Source: Vicia villosa
Taxonomy: Eukaryota > Streptophyta > Magnoliopsida > Fabales > Fabaceae
Reading direction: 5' to 3'
Assembly: GCF_029867415.1 (NCBI RefSeq)
Contig: NC_081185.1
Span: 76,233,553 to 76,297,552, forward strand
Length of the DNA stretch: 64,000 nt
Every line of letters starts with the position of its first letter. The stretch's first letter is position 1. Shown piece after piece: positions 31,486 through 42,181 of the stretch. The notes under the pieces were generated by a model. That model was not told the DNA's origin. It saw nothing but the letters and a program-made list of their open reading frames with translations, and ran no database searches. The position numbers and the translations under genes are program-made.

Positions 31486-34400
31486 ATTCACATACACGCT
31501 GGATCCAGTCAATAACGACTCTGCTATTGCCCGTCATGACTTTGAAAATCCGATCTACCAAACTGAGGACGAAAGTGAGGAAGATTGTGAAGTGCCAAGA
31601 GAAATTGCAAGACTTCTAGAACAAGAAGAAAAAGCCATACAGCCTCATGAGGAGCCGATTGAGGTCATCAACTTGGGCAGTGACGAAGAAAAGAAAGAGG
31701 TCAGAATTGGGGCTGACTTAGAAAACAGTGTCAAGCAAAGACTGATTCAATTGTTGCAAGACTACGCCGAGATATTCGCCTGGTCTTATCAAGATATGCC
31801 TGGCCTTGACACGGACATTGTAGTTCATCGCCTGCCAATCAAAGAAGGAAGCACTCCGGTCAAACAGAGACTGCGAAGGAGTAAGCCTGATATGTCAAAA
31901 AAGATCAAAGACGAGGTTGAAAAACAATTCAATGCCGGATTCCTAAAAGTTGTAAGTTATCCTCCTTGGATAGCTAACATCGTGCCTGTACCCAAAAAAG
32001 ACGGGAAAGTCAGAATGTGTGTAGACTACAGAGATCTGAACCGGGCAAGCCCTAAAGATGATTTCCCTTTACCGCACATCGATGTACTAGTTGACAATAC
32101 CGCACAATGCAAGGTATTCTCCTTTATGGACGGATTCTCAGGGTACAATCAAATCAAGATGGCACCCGAAGACATGGAAAAAACAACCTTCACAACTCCC
32201 TGGGGAACCTTTTGTTACAAAGTAATGCCCTTTGGTCTAAAAAATGCTGGAGCTACCTACCAACGAGCAATGGTAACACTATTTCATGATATGATTCATC
32301 AGGAAATAGAGGTGTATGTCGATGACATGATCGCAAAATCCAACACCGAAGAAGAACATTTGAGTCATTTTGACAGACTCAAGAAATACAGATTGCGACT
32401 GAACCCGAACAAGTGTACCTTTGGAGTAAGATCCGGTAAACTCTTAGGTTTCATCGTCAGCAGTAAAGGTATTGAGGTTGATCCTGCCAAGGTCAAAGCC
32501 ATTCAAGAAATGCCTATACCCCGTACCGAGAAACAAGTCAGAGGATTCTTGGGACGTCTAAACTACATAGCCAGATTCATTGCCCATATGACTCCTACTT
32601 GTGTGCCAATCTTCAAATTACTGAAGAAAGATCAAGTGGAAAGATGGAATGACAAATGCCAGTTAGCCTTTGATAAAATCAAAGAATACCTTCAAAAACC
32701 GCCAATCTTGTTACCTCCTGTGGAAGGCAGACCTCTGATAATGTACCTAACTGTGTTAGAAGATTCAATGGGGTGTGTACTCGGACAACATGACGATTCC
32801 GGTCGAAAGGAGCACGCAATCTACTATCTTAGCAAAAAGTTTACCGATTGTGAAACAAGATACTCACTACTCGAAAAAACTTGCTGTGCCTTAGCATGGG
32901 CGGCTCGCCGACTAAGACAGTATATGCTAAATCACACCACTTTCCTGATCTCCAAGATGGATCCAATCAAATACGTGTTCGAAAAACCTGCTCTATCTGG
33001 AAGGATTGCAAGATGGCAAATGATCCTAACAGAATATGACATTCAATACACTTCGCAAAAAGCAATCAAAGGAAGTGTGGTAGCTGATCATTTAGCTCAT
33101 CAAGCAGTAGATGATTATCAGGCATTGAACTTTGACTTCCCAGACGAAGACATTATGCTAGTCAATGACTACAAACAACCAGGATCCCGATGGACTATGG
33201 TTTTTGACGGAGCTTCTAATGCGCTCGGCAATGGCATCGGAGCTGTGATCATTTCCCCCACAGGAGGTCATACACCCTTCACCGCCAGATTGTGTTTCAA
33301 TTGCACCAACAATATAGCCGAATACGAAGCATGCATTCTGGGTCTCAAAGCTGCAATTGATCTAAAAATCAAATTCCTTGAAGTCTACGGAGACTCGGCC
33401 TTGGTAATCTACCAAGTCAAAGGGGAATGGGACACAAAGCACCCAAATCTAATTCCATACAAAGAACATGTGTTGAGTTTGATTCCTTACTTCGAGGAGA
33501 TCACTTTCGAACACATCCCACGCGAAGAAAATCAACTAGCTGATGCCTTAGCTACCATGTCATCCATGTTCAAAGTCAATTGGGACGACGAAGCTCCTAT
33601 GATCACCATTTACAGGCAAGACGAACCAGCCTATTGCAATGAGATCGATACCGAACAAATGGAAGACAAATCATGGTTCCATGAAATACAAAGGTATCTC
33701 GAAACCCAGGAGTACCCTGAAGGGGCATCTATTAACGACAGAAAGTTTCTAAGGAGATTTGCCTCCAAATTCTTCCTAAGCAATGGAACTTTGTACAAGC
33801 GCAACCATGACTCGACTTTACTTCGTTGCGTAAACAAGAAGGAAGCAGAACAAATCATGGAAGACATACACAATGGTACCTTCGGTACTCATTCCAACGG
33901 ACATACAATGGCTAAAAAGATCTTGAGAGCAGGTTACTACTGGTCTACCATGGAGACAGATTGCCATCATCATTCCAAAACTTGTCACAAATGCCAGATA
34001 TATGCCGACAAAGTGCATGTACCTCCAGTTCCATTAAACGTTCTGACGGCTCCTTGGCCTTTCGCAATGTGGGGTATTGATATGATTGGAGAAATCAAAC
34101 CTACTGCTTCCAACGGACATCGCTTTATCCTGGTCGCTATTGACTACTTCACAAAGTGGGTAGAGGCAGCTTCATATGCTTCTGTCACCAAGAATGTGGT
34201 AGCCAGGTTTATCAAGCACAATCTCATTTGTCGGTACGGCATCCCCGAAAGGATCATCACTGACAATGGCACGAATCTAAACAACAAAATGATTACTGAA
34301 CTCTGCACGCAGTTCCAGATCAAACATCATAATTCTTCTCCATATCGACCAAAGATGAACGGCGCTGTCGAAGCCGCCAACAAAAACATCAAGAAAATCA

Positions 34401-34921
34401 TACAAAAGATGACAGTAACCTACAAAGACTGGCATGAGATGTTACCTTTTGCTCTTCATGGTTATCGCACATCTGCGCGTACTTCAACAGGGGCAACTCC
34501 ATTCTCGTTAGTCTACGGTATGGAAGCAGTTCTCCCAATCGAAATCCAGATTCCTTCCTTAAGGATCATGAAAGAAGCCGATCTAGACGAAGACGATTGG
34601 ATTCAAACTCGATTCGACCAAATACACTTGATCGATGAGAAAAGACTTGCAGCTATCTGTCATGGCCAGCTATACCAAAAGCGCATGATCAAAGCATTCA
34701 ACAAGAAAGTCAAAAGTCAAGCATACCAAACTGGTGGCTTGGTTATCAAACGCATCATCTTACCACAAGGTGATCCCAGAGGCAAATGGACCCCCACCTA
34801 CGAGGGACCATTCATAATCAAGAAAATATTCTCCGGCGGTGCCATGTTGCTTACCACCATGGATGGCGAGGATTTCCCACACCCTGTGAATGCAGACATA
34901 GTCAAAAAGTACTTTGCTTAA
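31486..34921 (+). CDS. pol: Ogre A pol exon: reverse transcriptase, RNase H, second (archaeal-type) RNase H, integrase
   Basis: Open from the splice acceptor to TAA at 34919-34921. Order: linker with acidic residues; RT with VPVPKKDGKVRMCVDYRDLN, MPFGLKNAGATYQR and the catalytic YVDD (about residue 277 after the junction); the standard RNase H (to ...SVVADHLAHQ); a second RNase H starting WTMVFDGAS (about residue 573) and ending near LADALATM, which marks the Tat lineage; integrase with an HX3H...CX2C zinc finger, then D in WGIDMIG, D in TDNGTN and E in GAVEAANKN, with 35 residues between the last two. No chromodomain, as expected for Tat. Compared with Ogre B it lacks four residues (LHKL) after EEEHL and eight residues before the second RNase H, both in-frame deletions. 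An open frame upstream of 31486 is intron and not coding. Confidence 0.93.
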
Positions 34922-34941
34922 AAAAAAAAAAAATACAGCTC

Positions 34942-35090
34942 GCTAAGTTGAAAACCTGAAAGGGCAACTTAGGCAAAAATGAGCGTCTCGGTGGATTGAA
35001 AACCCGAAAGGGCGATCCAGGCAAAAATTAGAGACAAAACAAATACAATCCCGGTAGGCTGAAAACCTGAAAGGGCAGCCTAGGCAAAAA
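34942..35090 (+). promoter_or_regulatory. Three tandem GNRA-capped stem-loops after the Ogre A pol stop
   Basis: Each unit is stem - AAAA - CCY GAAA GGG - complementary stem - GGCAAAAA. Stem pairs: CTAAGTTG/CAACTTAG (34943-34950 with 34965-34972), TGGATTG/CGATCCA (34992-34998 with 35013-35019), TAGGCTG/CAGCCTA (35055-35061 with 35076-35082). The inner parts are nearly identical while the outer stems are unrelated but self-complementary, a strong sign of RNA structure. Ogre B has the same three units with pair-preserving changes. The role is unknown; the position suggests 3' UTR functions such as packaging, stability or translation. Confidence 0.75.
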
Positions 35091-36300
35091 TTAGGGAATA
35101 AAGCATACAACTATGTCCCGCTCAGCTGCCTACTCACCGACAAGGTTCAACACCTCAAAGACACCGATCAGTCCAATCACTTTCCTCCAACAAGTGAGGG
35201 ATGAGATGCTCGAAGACAGATTGGCAATAGCAGAATTGAAACTTGACTGGATCGTTCTCACATAGCTATTTCTTTTCATAAATACTTTTCAAAACTTTCT
35301 GACAATTTCCTACTTCTAGGATTGTTGTCTCCCTATACTAATCCGCCTATCACGGCACCTTTTCAAAAATCAATGCAGCTTATAACTAACATTTTCATTT
35401 TTTCTGTTTTGAATACGCGAGCATCCCAATGATATTTTGAATGAACATATGCATTTGAATATGATTGATGTTTACCAGGAAAAACAGGAATAGCATTCCG
35501 GACATGTCCCAATTATTTGGACATTATCCTAAACCAGCATCAGAAGGAAGTTTCCCCAATGGAGACACATTCCTCAACAAATCCCTCAAAAAGATTTTTC
35601 TTTCGAAAGAAGTCTTATTCCCCAGCAGGGTTGTTCCAGATTACTGTCTTCAGAAGGTGTGATCTCCGCACCCAAACTTGGTCAGATAGTGCATCGGAGG
35701 ATTATGCATCTTCCTCATTCCCACTCCAAAGGGCGTCACAGTCCGAACTCTCAAAACTACTGTTCATCCCCGAGCAGTAATCAAAGATCCTTCAATAGAA
35801 CATCCTGGTTCTCAAAGAATTTCCCCAACCCAGGGTACTCAAGCGAGACAGAAGATCATCAACAACCACGATGCCTTCACTTCCAAATGGCTAGCAGGGA
35901 TTTATTTTCCCAATCACAATGCCTTCATTTCTTGACGACTAAGCTGGGATTTATTTTCCCAATCAGGAGCTTGACACGCTCTAAGCTGCATAAACCATGC
36001 ATCACATTCACACTCATATTCACATTCACAATCATGCATCATACGCATATTCATACACAACATAACTTGCATATTTCTCCTCTAGCTCGAGGATCTCATA
36101 TCATACATGCATCATAGACATCGCATATTATTAACTTGATTTTTCAGGTAGACAGATGTCTTCAGCAAAGATGTTCTCACTCACATGCAGTGTTCATCCT
36201 GAAACTTATTCAGACAAGCAGTCCTTTCAGATACAATCAAACCAAAGATTCACTCTGAAGAACTCTCATTCTCAACTCATTTATCATCTAACATTGCTAG
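35091..36300 (+). other. Ogre A 3' UTR, first part
   Basis: Non-coding. It holds CAT/ATTCAC-rich low-complexity sequence near 36000-36115 and otherwise short frames only. Most of it aligns with 53843-54940 in Ogre B, with many indels, so there is no sign of a protein. Confidence 0.7.
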
Positions 36301-36525
36301 TCTAAGGCGAAACCTCAGACGGTTCCAGAACGATCTAGCATTACAGATCTAAGGCGAAACCTCAGACGGTTCCAGAACGATCTAGCATTACAGATCTAAG
36401 GCGAAACCTCAGACGGTTCCAGAACGATCTAACATTGCAGATCTAAGGCGAAACCTTAGACGGTTCCAGAACGATCTAACATTGCAGATCTAAAGTGATA
36501 CCTCAAACGGTTCCACAATGATCAA
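36301..36525 (+). repeat. 47-bp tandem repeats in the Ogre A 3' UTR
   Basis: Five units start at 36301, 36348, 36395, 36442 and 36489. They begin TCTAAGGCGAAACCTCAGAC and contain GGTTCCAGAACGATCTA. The first four are almost identical and the fifth is diverged. Such arrays in the 3' UTR are a known Ogre feature. Confidence 0.9.
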
Positions 36526-36770
36526 CTTTCAAATCCTTCATCAAGATATAATCAACAGATTCATTCTGATGAACAAACCATCAACACATTGTCCAGGTGG
36601 CATCCGAAAGCCCATCTCAGGTAATGTTTCAATCTGCCAACAACATTTCACAGACAACATTCAAATGCAACTTCCAACATCTCTGCTGATCAAGGTAAGT
36701 GCAAATTTTCAGGGCATCTATTTATTCAATCATCTTCTACCCTCAGATTTCAGACAATCTCTTCAGGTTT

Positions 36771-36792
36771 AAGAAGATTGAATAGGGGCAAC
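36771..36792 (+). other. Ogre A polypurine tract
   Basis: AAGAAGATTGAATAGGGGCAAC directly before the LTR start TGTTATACCCC. Confidence 0.85.
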
Positions 36793-37309
36793 TGTTATAC
36801 CCCAAAATTTGCCCACTTCTTTTTTCAGGAAAGTTTCAATATGAAAATTAAGAGTCTCATATAAACATGGATTTTTTCAAAATATCCTGACATATGAAGA
36901 ACTTGGTTTTCAGAATTTTTCTTACACAGTAACTTGGCTTACAGTGGAATTTATTCTTACGCAAACGCCAAATACTGTTCTTTACTTCACAAATACTATT
37001 TATTTATTTTACAGATAAATAGTACTAACACAGTTCATGCAGGGTTAAATCTTTTTGCAGGCGCAAAAGCAGGAAACTCACACTGTACTGGTAACAATTG
37101 TTTTTGTTTTCCCACTAACTTTTGTGCTATATTCCATTATTTTCAAAATCTTTTCAAATCTATCCTTTCAAATTCAAATCTCAACTTTATTCTATCCATC
37201 TCTCTTTTCCCAACAATACCTTACACTTTCTTTCAAATCTCACTACCACTCAAATTTCCTTTTGTACGGAATCACATCATTCCCCAACGTCTCTATCATC
37301 TTTCCATTC

Positions 37310-37317
37310 TATAAATA
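37310..37317 (+). promoter_or_regulatory. TATA box upstream of the LTR microprotein ORF (Ogre A)
   Basis: TATAAATA, 100 bases before the ATG at 37410, followed by a pyrimidine-rich stretch with no other ATG. Ogre B has the same box 101 bases before its ORF (56034-56041). It may drive the small ORF, the genomic RNA, or both. Confidence 0.6.
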
Positions 37318-37409
37318 CCTCTCATTCTTCCCACAAATCTCACATCAAATTCTAAATCATCTTTCAAATTCCTACCTCATAATCCATCATTTCTTCTTCC
37401 CTAGCAAAA

Positions 37410-37577
37410 ATGGCAAAATGGATAGAAACACTGCTTCTTACAGTCGTCACCATTGCTACGGTGATCACAACTTTCTTCTGCCTGCACAGTCCTGAGGAGT
37501 GTGGACCTGCAATGATTATGCTCCCAATCATCTACATGTTATTGTTCATAGCATGGGTCATTAATCGTCATTCTTAA
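37410..37577 (+). CDS. Conserved 55-residue two-helix membrane microprotein encoded in the Ogre LTR
   Basis: Starts at an ATG in good plant context (CAAAAATGGCA), the first ATG after the TATA box at 37310, and ends TAA at 37575-37577. The peptide has a short polar start (MAKWIET), a hydrophobic helix (about residues 8-25), a short polar turn with HSPEECGP, a second hydrophobic helix (about residues 35-51) and an NRHS tail. Ogre B carries the same ORF with equal length, start and stop. Between them 12 codons differ only silently and 12 change residue, mostly between hydrophobic residues; codons 24-29 all differ yet encode the same six residues. The surrounding LTR has indels, the ORF none. This pattern indicates past selection on the protein. 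I know no family for it and assign no function; it would be a hairpin membrane protein. The 5' LTR copy lies in the gap. Confidence 0.72.
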   Translation: MAKWIETLLLTVVTIATVITTFFCLHSPEECGPAMIMLPIIYMLLFIAWVINRHS

Positions 37578-39196
37578 AATTTGCCGTATTTCTTATTTCT
37601 TAAATGTACCGTTTATTCGTCGTACTGTTCAATATAGTATGTGATATTTGTACTGTCAGTATTAAATGTTGTACTATTTGTCATAATATTGCTTAGTTAC
37701 TAAGATAATATTTTGTGTGTTTTCTGCCAGTCAAATATTCCTATTTCTGTGCATTAAATGATTTTCAGGGTTATTATCGGTAATTTTGCCCGCATACCGT
37801 AAATATTAGTTATTTATTATGTCTGTGTTTTTCTAACAAGTCATGTAAATAAACTTTCATTTTTCACATAAAACAAAAACAAAAAAAAACAACAAAAAAG
37901 AAAATTAACTTTGACTGTTGATTTTTCACTTTAACTGCTGCTTCAGTACACGAACAGTCGGTTGACAGACAAACTGCAGACAGTACAATTCACAGTGATT
38001 TGTACAATCAATCAAATCAATCATTCACAATTCAAATTTCCAAGATTTTTGTGTTAGAAGTCTTCTGAATATCACATGATTAGCAGAAACTCAACACTGC
38101 ACAAAAATCAGGTACGCTTAACTGCCTCCTATACAGACAGTCCCTAATCAGGGTTTTTCTTGTTTTAACAGGAGCAACAAGTTTTGAGAGCTCAAATGGA
38201 TTTCATATACATCCATACATCTCAAAGTACCATCATACAAATTTTCAAACTTCAATTCACTCAGACGCACCGTCAGCAGCTCAAACAGTCAACAGACGAC
38301 CCGTTTGACCAAAAAAGTCAACTGACAGTCAAAAATGAAATTTTTTGTCAAAGTCCATATTTTGTCAAAGGATTCAACATTTGATCATTGGATGATCACA
38401 ATTCATCAAGGAAAGATCAAAAATCAACAAAACCCTAAGATTCAAAATTAGGGTTTTTGCCTGAAAAGTCAACTCAACTTTGACTGATCATAACTCTCTC
38501 ATCCTTCATCCAAAAAATGTCAACCAAAGCTCATTTTGAAGGAAATTCAATTATCTTTCAAATGCAATTGATCCCATGGTCATAGCATTCACCATTTGAA
38601 AAATATGGCCAAAGACATTACAGGTCATTTTCAAAGTCAACAAAAAGACACTTTTTTCAAATGGACACACAAGGAGAACCAAAAATCATTTTGATATGAG
38701 ACCAAAGACATTGGTTAGAGGACTCTTTGAGGTTTCCAAAAAGTGCAAGATCTCCTTCATATGACAAAAATTGAAGGATTTACACCTTGTTGAAGTTGGC
38801 TAAATTTTGGGAAAATGCATGAAATCAACATTGCTCAAAAATGTTTTTTTTTCCAAAAGATGCCAAGTTTTTGTGGTCCAAACATCTTTTCCATGTTACT
38901 ATGGGCCTCCCACGACCAAGACAAGGCCCACATCTATATTATCCATTTTTGACATGATTTTATCTTATTTTAAGATTAAAATCAAAGGAAAATTGCATGG
39001 ATAATTGGTGACTTGGTCTCCAAGTATGACTCACCTCCAAAATCTTCAATTTTCTGCAGAAGATTGATGCCCAAGGCAAGAGCATTGAATGGAGTCAAGG
39101 CTTGGTCAAAAATTCAAAGTTTTTTAATATTAAAGAACCAAACTTTCAACAAAGGCAACTATAGCTTCTTGCTTCACTTCCAAGCAGCCTTTGGGC

Positions 39197-39204
39197 TATA
39201 AAAG
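39197..39204 (+). promoter_or_regulatory. Second TATA box in the Ogre A 3' LTR
   Basis: TATAAAAG followed by GAGCATCATACTTCAGC. It matches 22688 in the 5' LTR and 57918 in Ogre B. Confidence 0.5.
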
Positions 39205-41450
39205 GAGCATCATACTTCAGCAAAAGGACACACGAATTAGAACAAGAGCATAGCCATCTTTATCATAAAATTCTCCAAAAAATACATACACTTTGTAATT
39301 TTCCAATTCTATATTTCAATCAATATTAATACAAACAAAGCTTTCCAATCATCTTCTCAAACAACATAGAGTAAGATTGAACTCATAATATAGTCCCATG
39401 AGAGTCGTATAGTGCACATAAAGTTCTTCATGTACATATGCCCTTTACTTTCGTTTTCTTATATGCAATCAATTTCCATGTAAACTAACCATCTTAATAT
39501 GTTCATGAGGTCCTATATGAGTGATCTGGGCTTTAACATGAGAGTTCCCACGTGAGAATCACCCCATACCATTAACACGAGCTCATGAGTGTTCATACTT
39601 GAATCTCTTCGAATCCATGGCTACAGACCTCAAATTGCAAAACTAATACCACCATCGTGTTCAGGAGGTGATTTTAAGGGATCTGGGTCACTTTCATTCA
39701 TTGCTAACGCTTGTTTTTTGCAGGTTCAGAAGTTATCAAAAACTGCATATTTTATCGTTCAAATAAGGGAGGTTAAAAACCCCCGCTATTTGAGTCCAAA
39801 AACCACACTTCTGGAGGTTGAAGACGACCACGCGTCCCAGCGTGGTTCGTCAGCCCCAGCTTTGACTTTTCAGCGTGCCTGCGTGGCCCTTTCCACGTTT
39901 CTCATTCGCTGGTCAACCAGCATGGGTCCCAGTCAGAGAATCTGAATTCTCCTTGAATTCAGTACATGCTCCCCACACTCATATCATGCGCCTCCAAATC
40001 TGAACCACATGATCAATCAAGCCAGCTCATCCAATGATCATAACACACAGCCTATACCATGGACCCTCAATCTTACCACACAGGATCAGTATCCTTTCAT
40101 ATTTTCTATTTTTATTTTATTTTTATTGCAAAATTATTTAAAAATAGTTTAAAAAATCAAAAAATTCCACAAAAATATTTTAGACTTCTAAAAATATATA
40201 TTATTTTCTGAAATAAAAATATTTTATTTTTCTTCATAATTCCAATATTTTACATAATTAATTAGTTTATATTTATATATTTACTTTTTAATTATTCTAA
40301 CCAATCAAAAAATCATAAAAAAAATTGTTCTTTGTGTTAAATATTGTTTATATATCATAAACTAATTTTGTACATATTTAGGATAATTTTCTCTTTAAGT
40401 TTTAATTATTTGTGTAATTATTTAAATAATTATGTTTTTAATTAACTTAAAAAATCCAAAAACAATTTCAAAAATTCCAAAAAAATTAGTTTTGCTTTAA
40501 AATTAATTGACAAACATTTTGTACATATTTTTAAACTTATTTGCTAGGTTTAATCATATTTCCATCTTTTCTTTATTTTAAATTAATTAATAATGCATTA
40601 ATTATATTTAAAATAAATCACAAAAATACAAAAATATGCCTTTTATTTCTTGCAATTTAAAATTCCTAGATAAATGTATAGGATGTCAAATTCATGTAAA
40701 TAGGCTAGTTTACATTTCCCGCACAATCGATGTAATAGCGTAGATTTACTTTCTGCACTTTACATTTCCGCATTTTAATTTCCAGCACCCATATAAACTG
40801 CGTGTATGTCAAAGATAAAACTGAACCGTCAGATCACTAACTTCAAAGATAAATATCTGAATTCAATCACAATCACATTTGCACCTCCTAGGGTAACCCC
40901 TTTTCACTCTTTTCAAAATCAAAGTTACATTTCTACTGTTTCGAGTACAAAATCGAACCTTTTGTTTATATCCGACGAATGGATAGATTTTTAAAGGGAA
41001 CAAGGATAAAGACCTCCTAACTCAGGGTAGACCTCCTAGTTTGCTTGCTCAAAATCAAAACAAACAAAATTCTCATACACTGTTGTTTTTTTAAAACGAA
41101 TTTTCCAAAAGACAATATTTTGTATACATCCAAACACGGATCATTACAAAATTAACGATCTTTTCAAAACATCTTTCGAAAGATAAACAAACATTTGTAT
41201 ATATCCGCACAAGGATCATTACAAATTCTATTTGCAAAGGTATTTCAAAAACACAGGTAAAGCATTCCGAATCAATTGAAAAGTAAAGCAAATGAGCTAA
41301 GCAAACTAAAGAGCCCATGGATAACCATGGATACAAAGGGTGCTAACACCTTCCCTTTGTATAACCTACCCCCTTACCCAGAATCTCTCAAAGGTCTTTT
41401 TTCTGTTTCTTTTATAAACCTTTCCTTCATTGGATAAAATAAAAGGTCGG

Positions 41451-41461
41451 TGGCGACTCTG
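41451..41461 (+). other. PBS-like 11-mer in the Ogre A 3' LTR
   Basis: TGGCGACTCTG, as in the 5' LTR at 25038. Confidence 0.65.
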
Positions 41462-41563
41462 TAAACTTTTTTCAAAAGTGACGCGAAAGCGTCCGATCGA
41501 CAAAAAAGAGTCAGTTCACGTATCCCACCCACGGAGGGGTATGGCCCGAAAGGACGGTCCACA

Positions 41564-42181
41564 CCTGACATTCTGTTCAGTGTTTGTTTGTGTGCTAGAT
41601 TCCAATCAGATCCTAGAGAATCTCATTTAACTGCTGTTAAGAGAATTCTAAGGTATCTGAAAGGTACTACTAATGTTGGTTTAGTTTACAGAAAATCTAA
41701 AGAATACAACTTAGTAGGATTCTGTGATGCTGACTATGCTGGAGACAGAATTGAAAGAAAAAGTACTTCAGGAAGTTGCCAATTTCTTGGAAGTCATTTG
41801 ATCTCTTGGTATAGCAAGAAGCAAGCAACTATTGCTCTATCAACAACAGAAGCAGAATATGTCGCTGCTGCTGGCTGTAGTACACAGATGCTCTGGATGA
41901 AGAGTCAGTTGGAAGATTATCAGATATTTGAGAGTAACATTCCTATATTCTGTGATAATACTTCTGCTATATGTTTATCTAAGAATCCTATTCTTCATTC
42001 AAAAGCTAAACATATTGAGATTAAACATCATTTCATAAGGGACTATGTTCAGAAGGGTGTTATTTCTTTAAACTTTGTGGATACAGACCATCAATGGGCT
42101 GATATCTTTACAAAACCCCTGGCTGAAGATAGGTTTAAGTTCATTCTGAAGAACATCAGTATGGATCTATGCCCAGAATGA
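41564..42181 (+). CDS. pol: Sirevirus pol C-terminus: end of RT plus RNase H (partial)
   Basis: Open to TGA at 42179-42181. It reads PDILFSVCLCARFQSDP at the Ogre junction, which is the end of a copia RT. RNase H follows with its acidic residues in FCDADYAGD, STTEAEYVAA and FCDNTSAI, then HSKAKHIEIKHHFIRD and ADIFTKPL. The frame is intact, about 205 residues, but cut at its 5' end by Ogre A, so the protein is not functional as it stands. A start at 41588 would be arbitrary. No envelope-like ORF follows. Confidence 0.92.
   Translation, partial: PDILFSVCLCARFQSDPRESHLTAVKRILRYLKGTTNVGLVYRKSKEYNLVGFCDADYAGDRIERKSTSGSCQFLGSHLISWYSKKQATIALSTTEAEYVAAAGCSTQMLWMKSQLEDYQIFESNIPIFCDNTSAICLSKNPILHSKAKHIEIKHHFIRDYVQKGVISLNFVDTDHQWADIFTKPLAEDRFKFILKNISMDLCPE

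Larger units (their letters stand above)
22168..41563 (+). mobile_element. Ogre A: autonomous-type Tat/Ogre LTR retrotransposon, 5' LTR truncated by the gap
   Basis: Order: partial 5' LTR, tRNA-Arg-type PBS, ORF1 (broken), gag-pro (open), intron, RT-RNaseH-aRNaseH-integrase (open), 3' UTR with structured and tandem repeats, PPT, complete 3' LTR. This arrangement, the DNGSS protease motif, the two RNase H domains and the pro-pol intron are diagnostic of Ogre. It inserted in the RT/RNase H coding region of a Sirevirus; the right target site is CCTGA at 41564-41568, and the left one is hidden by the gap. Confidence 0.93.
36793..41563 (+). repeat. Ogre A 3' LTR (complete, 4,771 bp)
   Basis: Starts TGTTATACCCCAAAATTTGC and ends ...GGTCCACA. 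Contents in order: TATA box at 37310; a 55-codon membrane-peptide ORF (37410-37577); AATAAA at 37847-37852; a second TATA box at 39197; a TTTTTTGCAGGTTCAG segment near 39714; very AT-rich sequence at 40080-40640; a PBS-like 11-mer at 41451. The long frames at 37055 and 38807 do not overlap conserved protein and are not called. Confidence 0.92.

Noticed and set aside
36301..36525. Regularly spaced repeats that look like a CRISPR array
   Set aside because: The units are directly adjacent with no unique spacers, in a plant retrotransposon 3' UTR.
38107..38171. Possible tiny intron CAG|GTACGC ... TTTTAACAG in the LTR (also about 56832-56892)
   Set aside because: Only about 60 nt long and not linked to any coding frame; the sites are conserved but not convincing.
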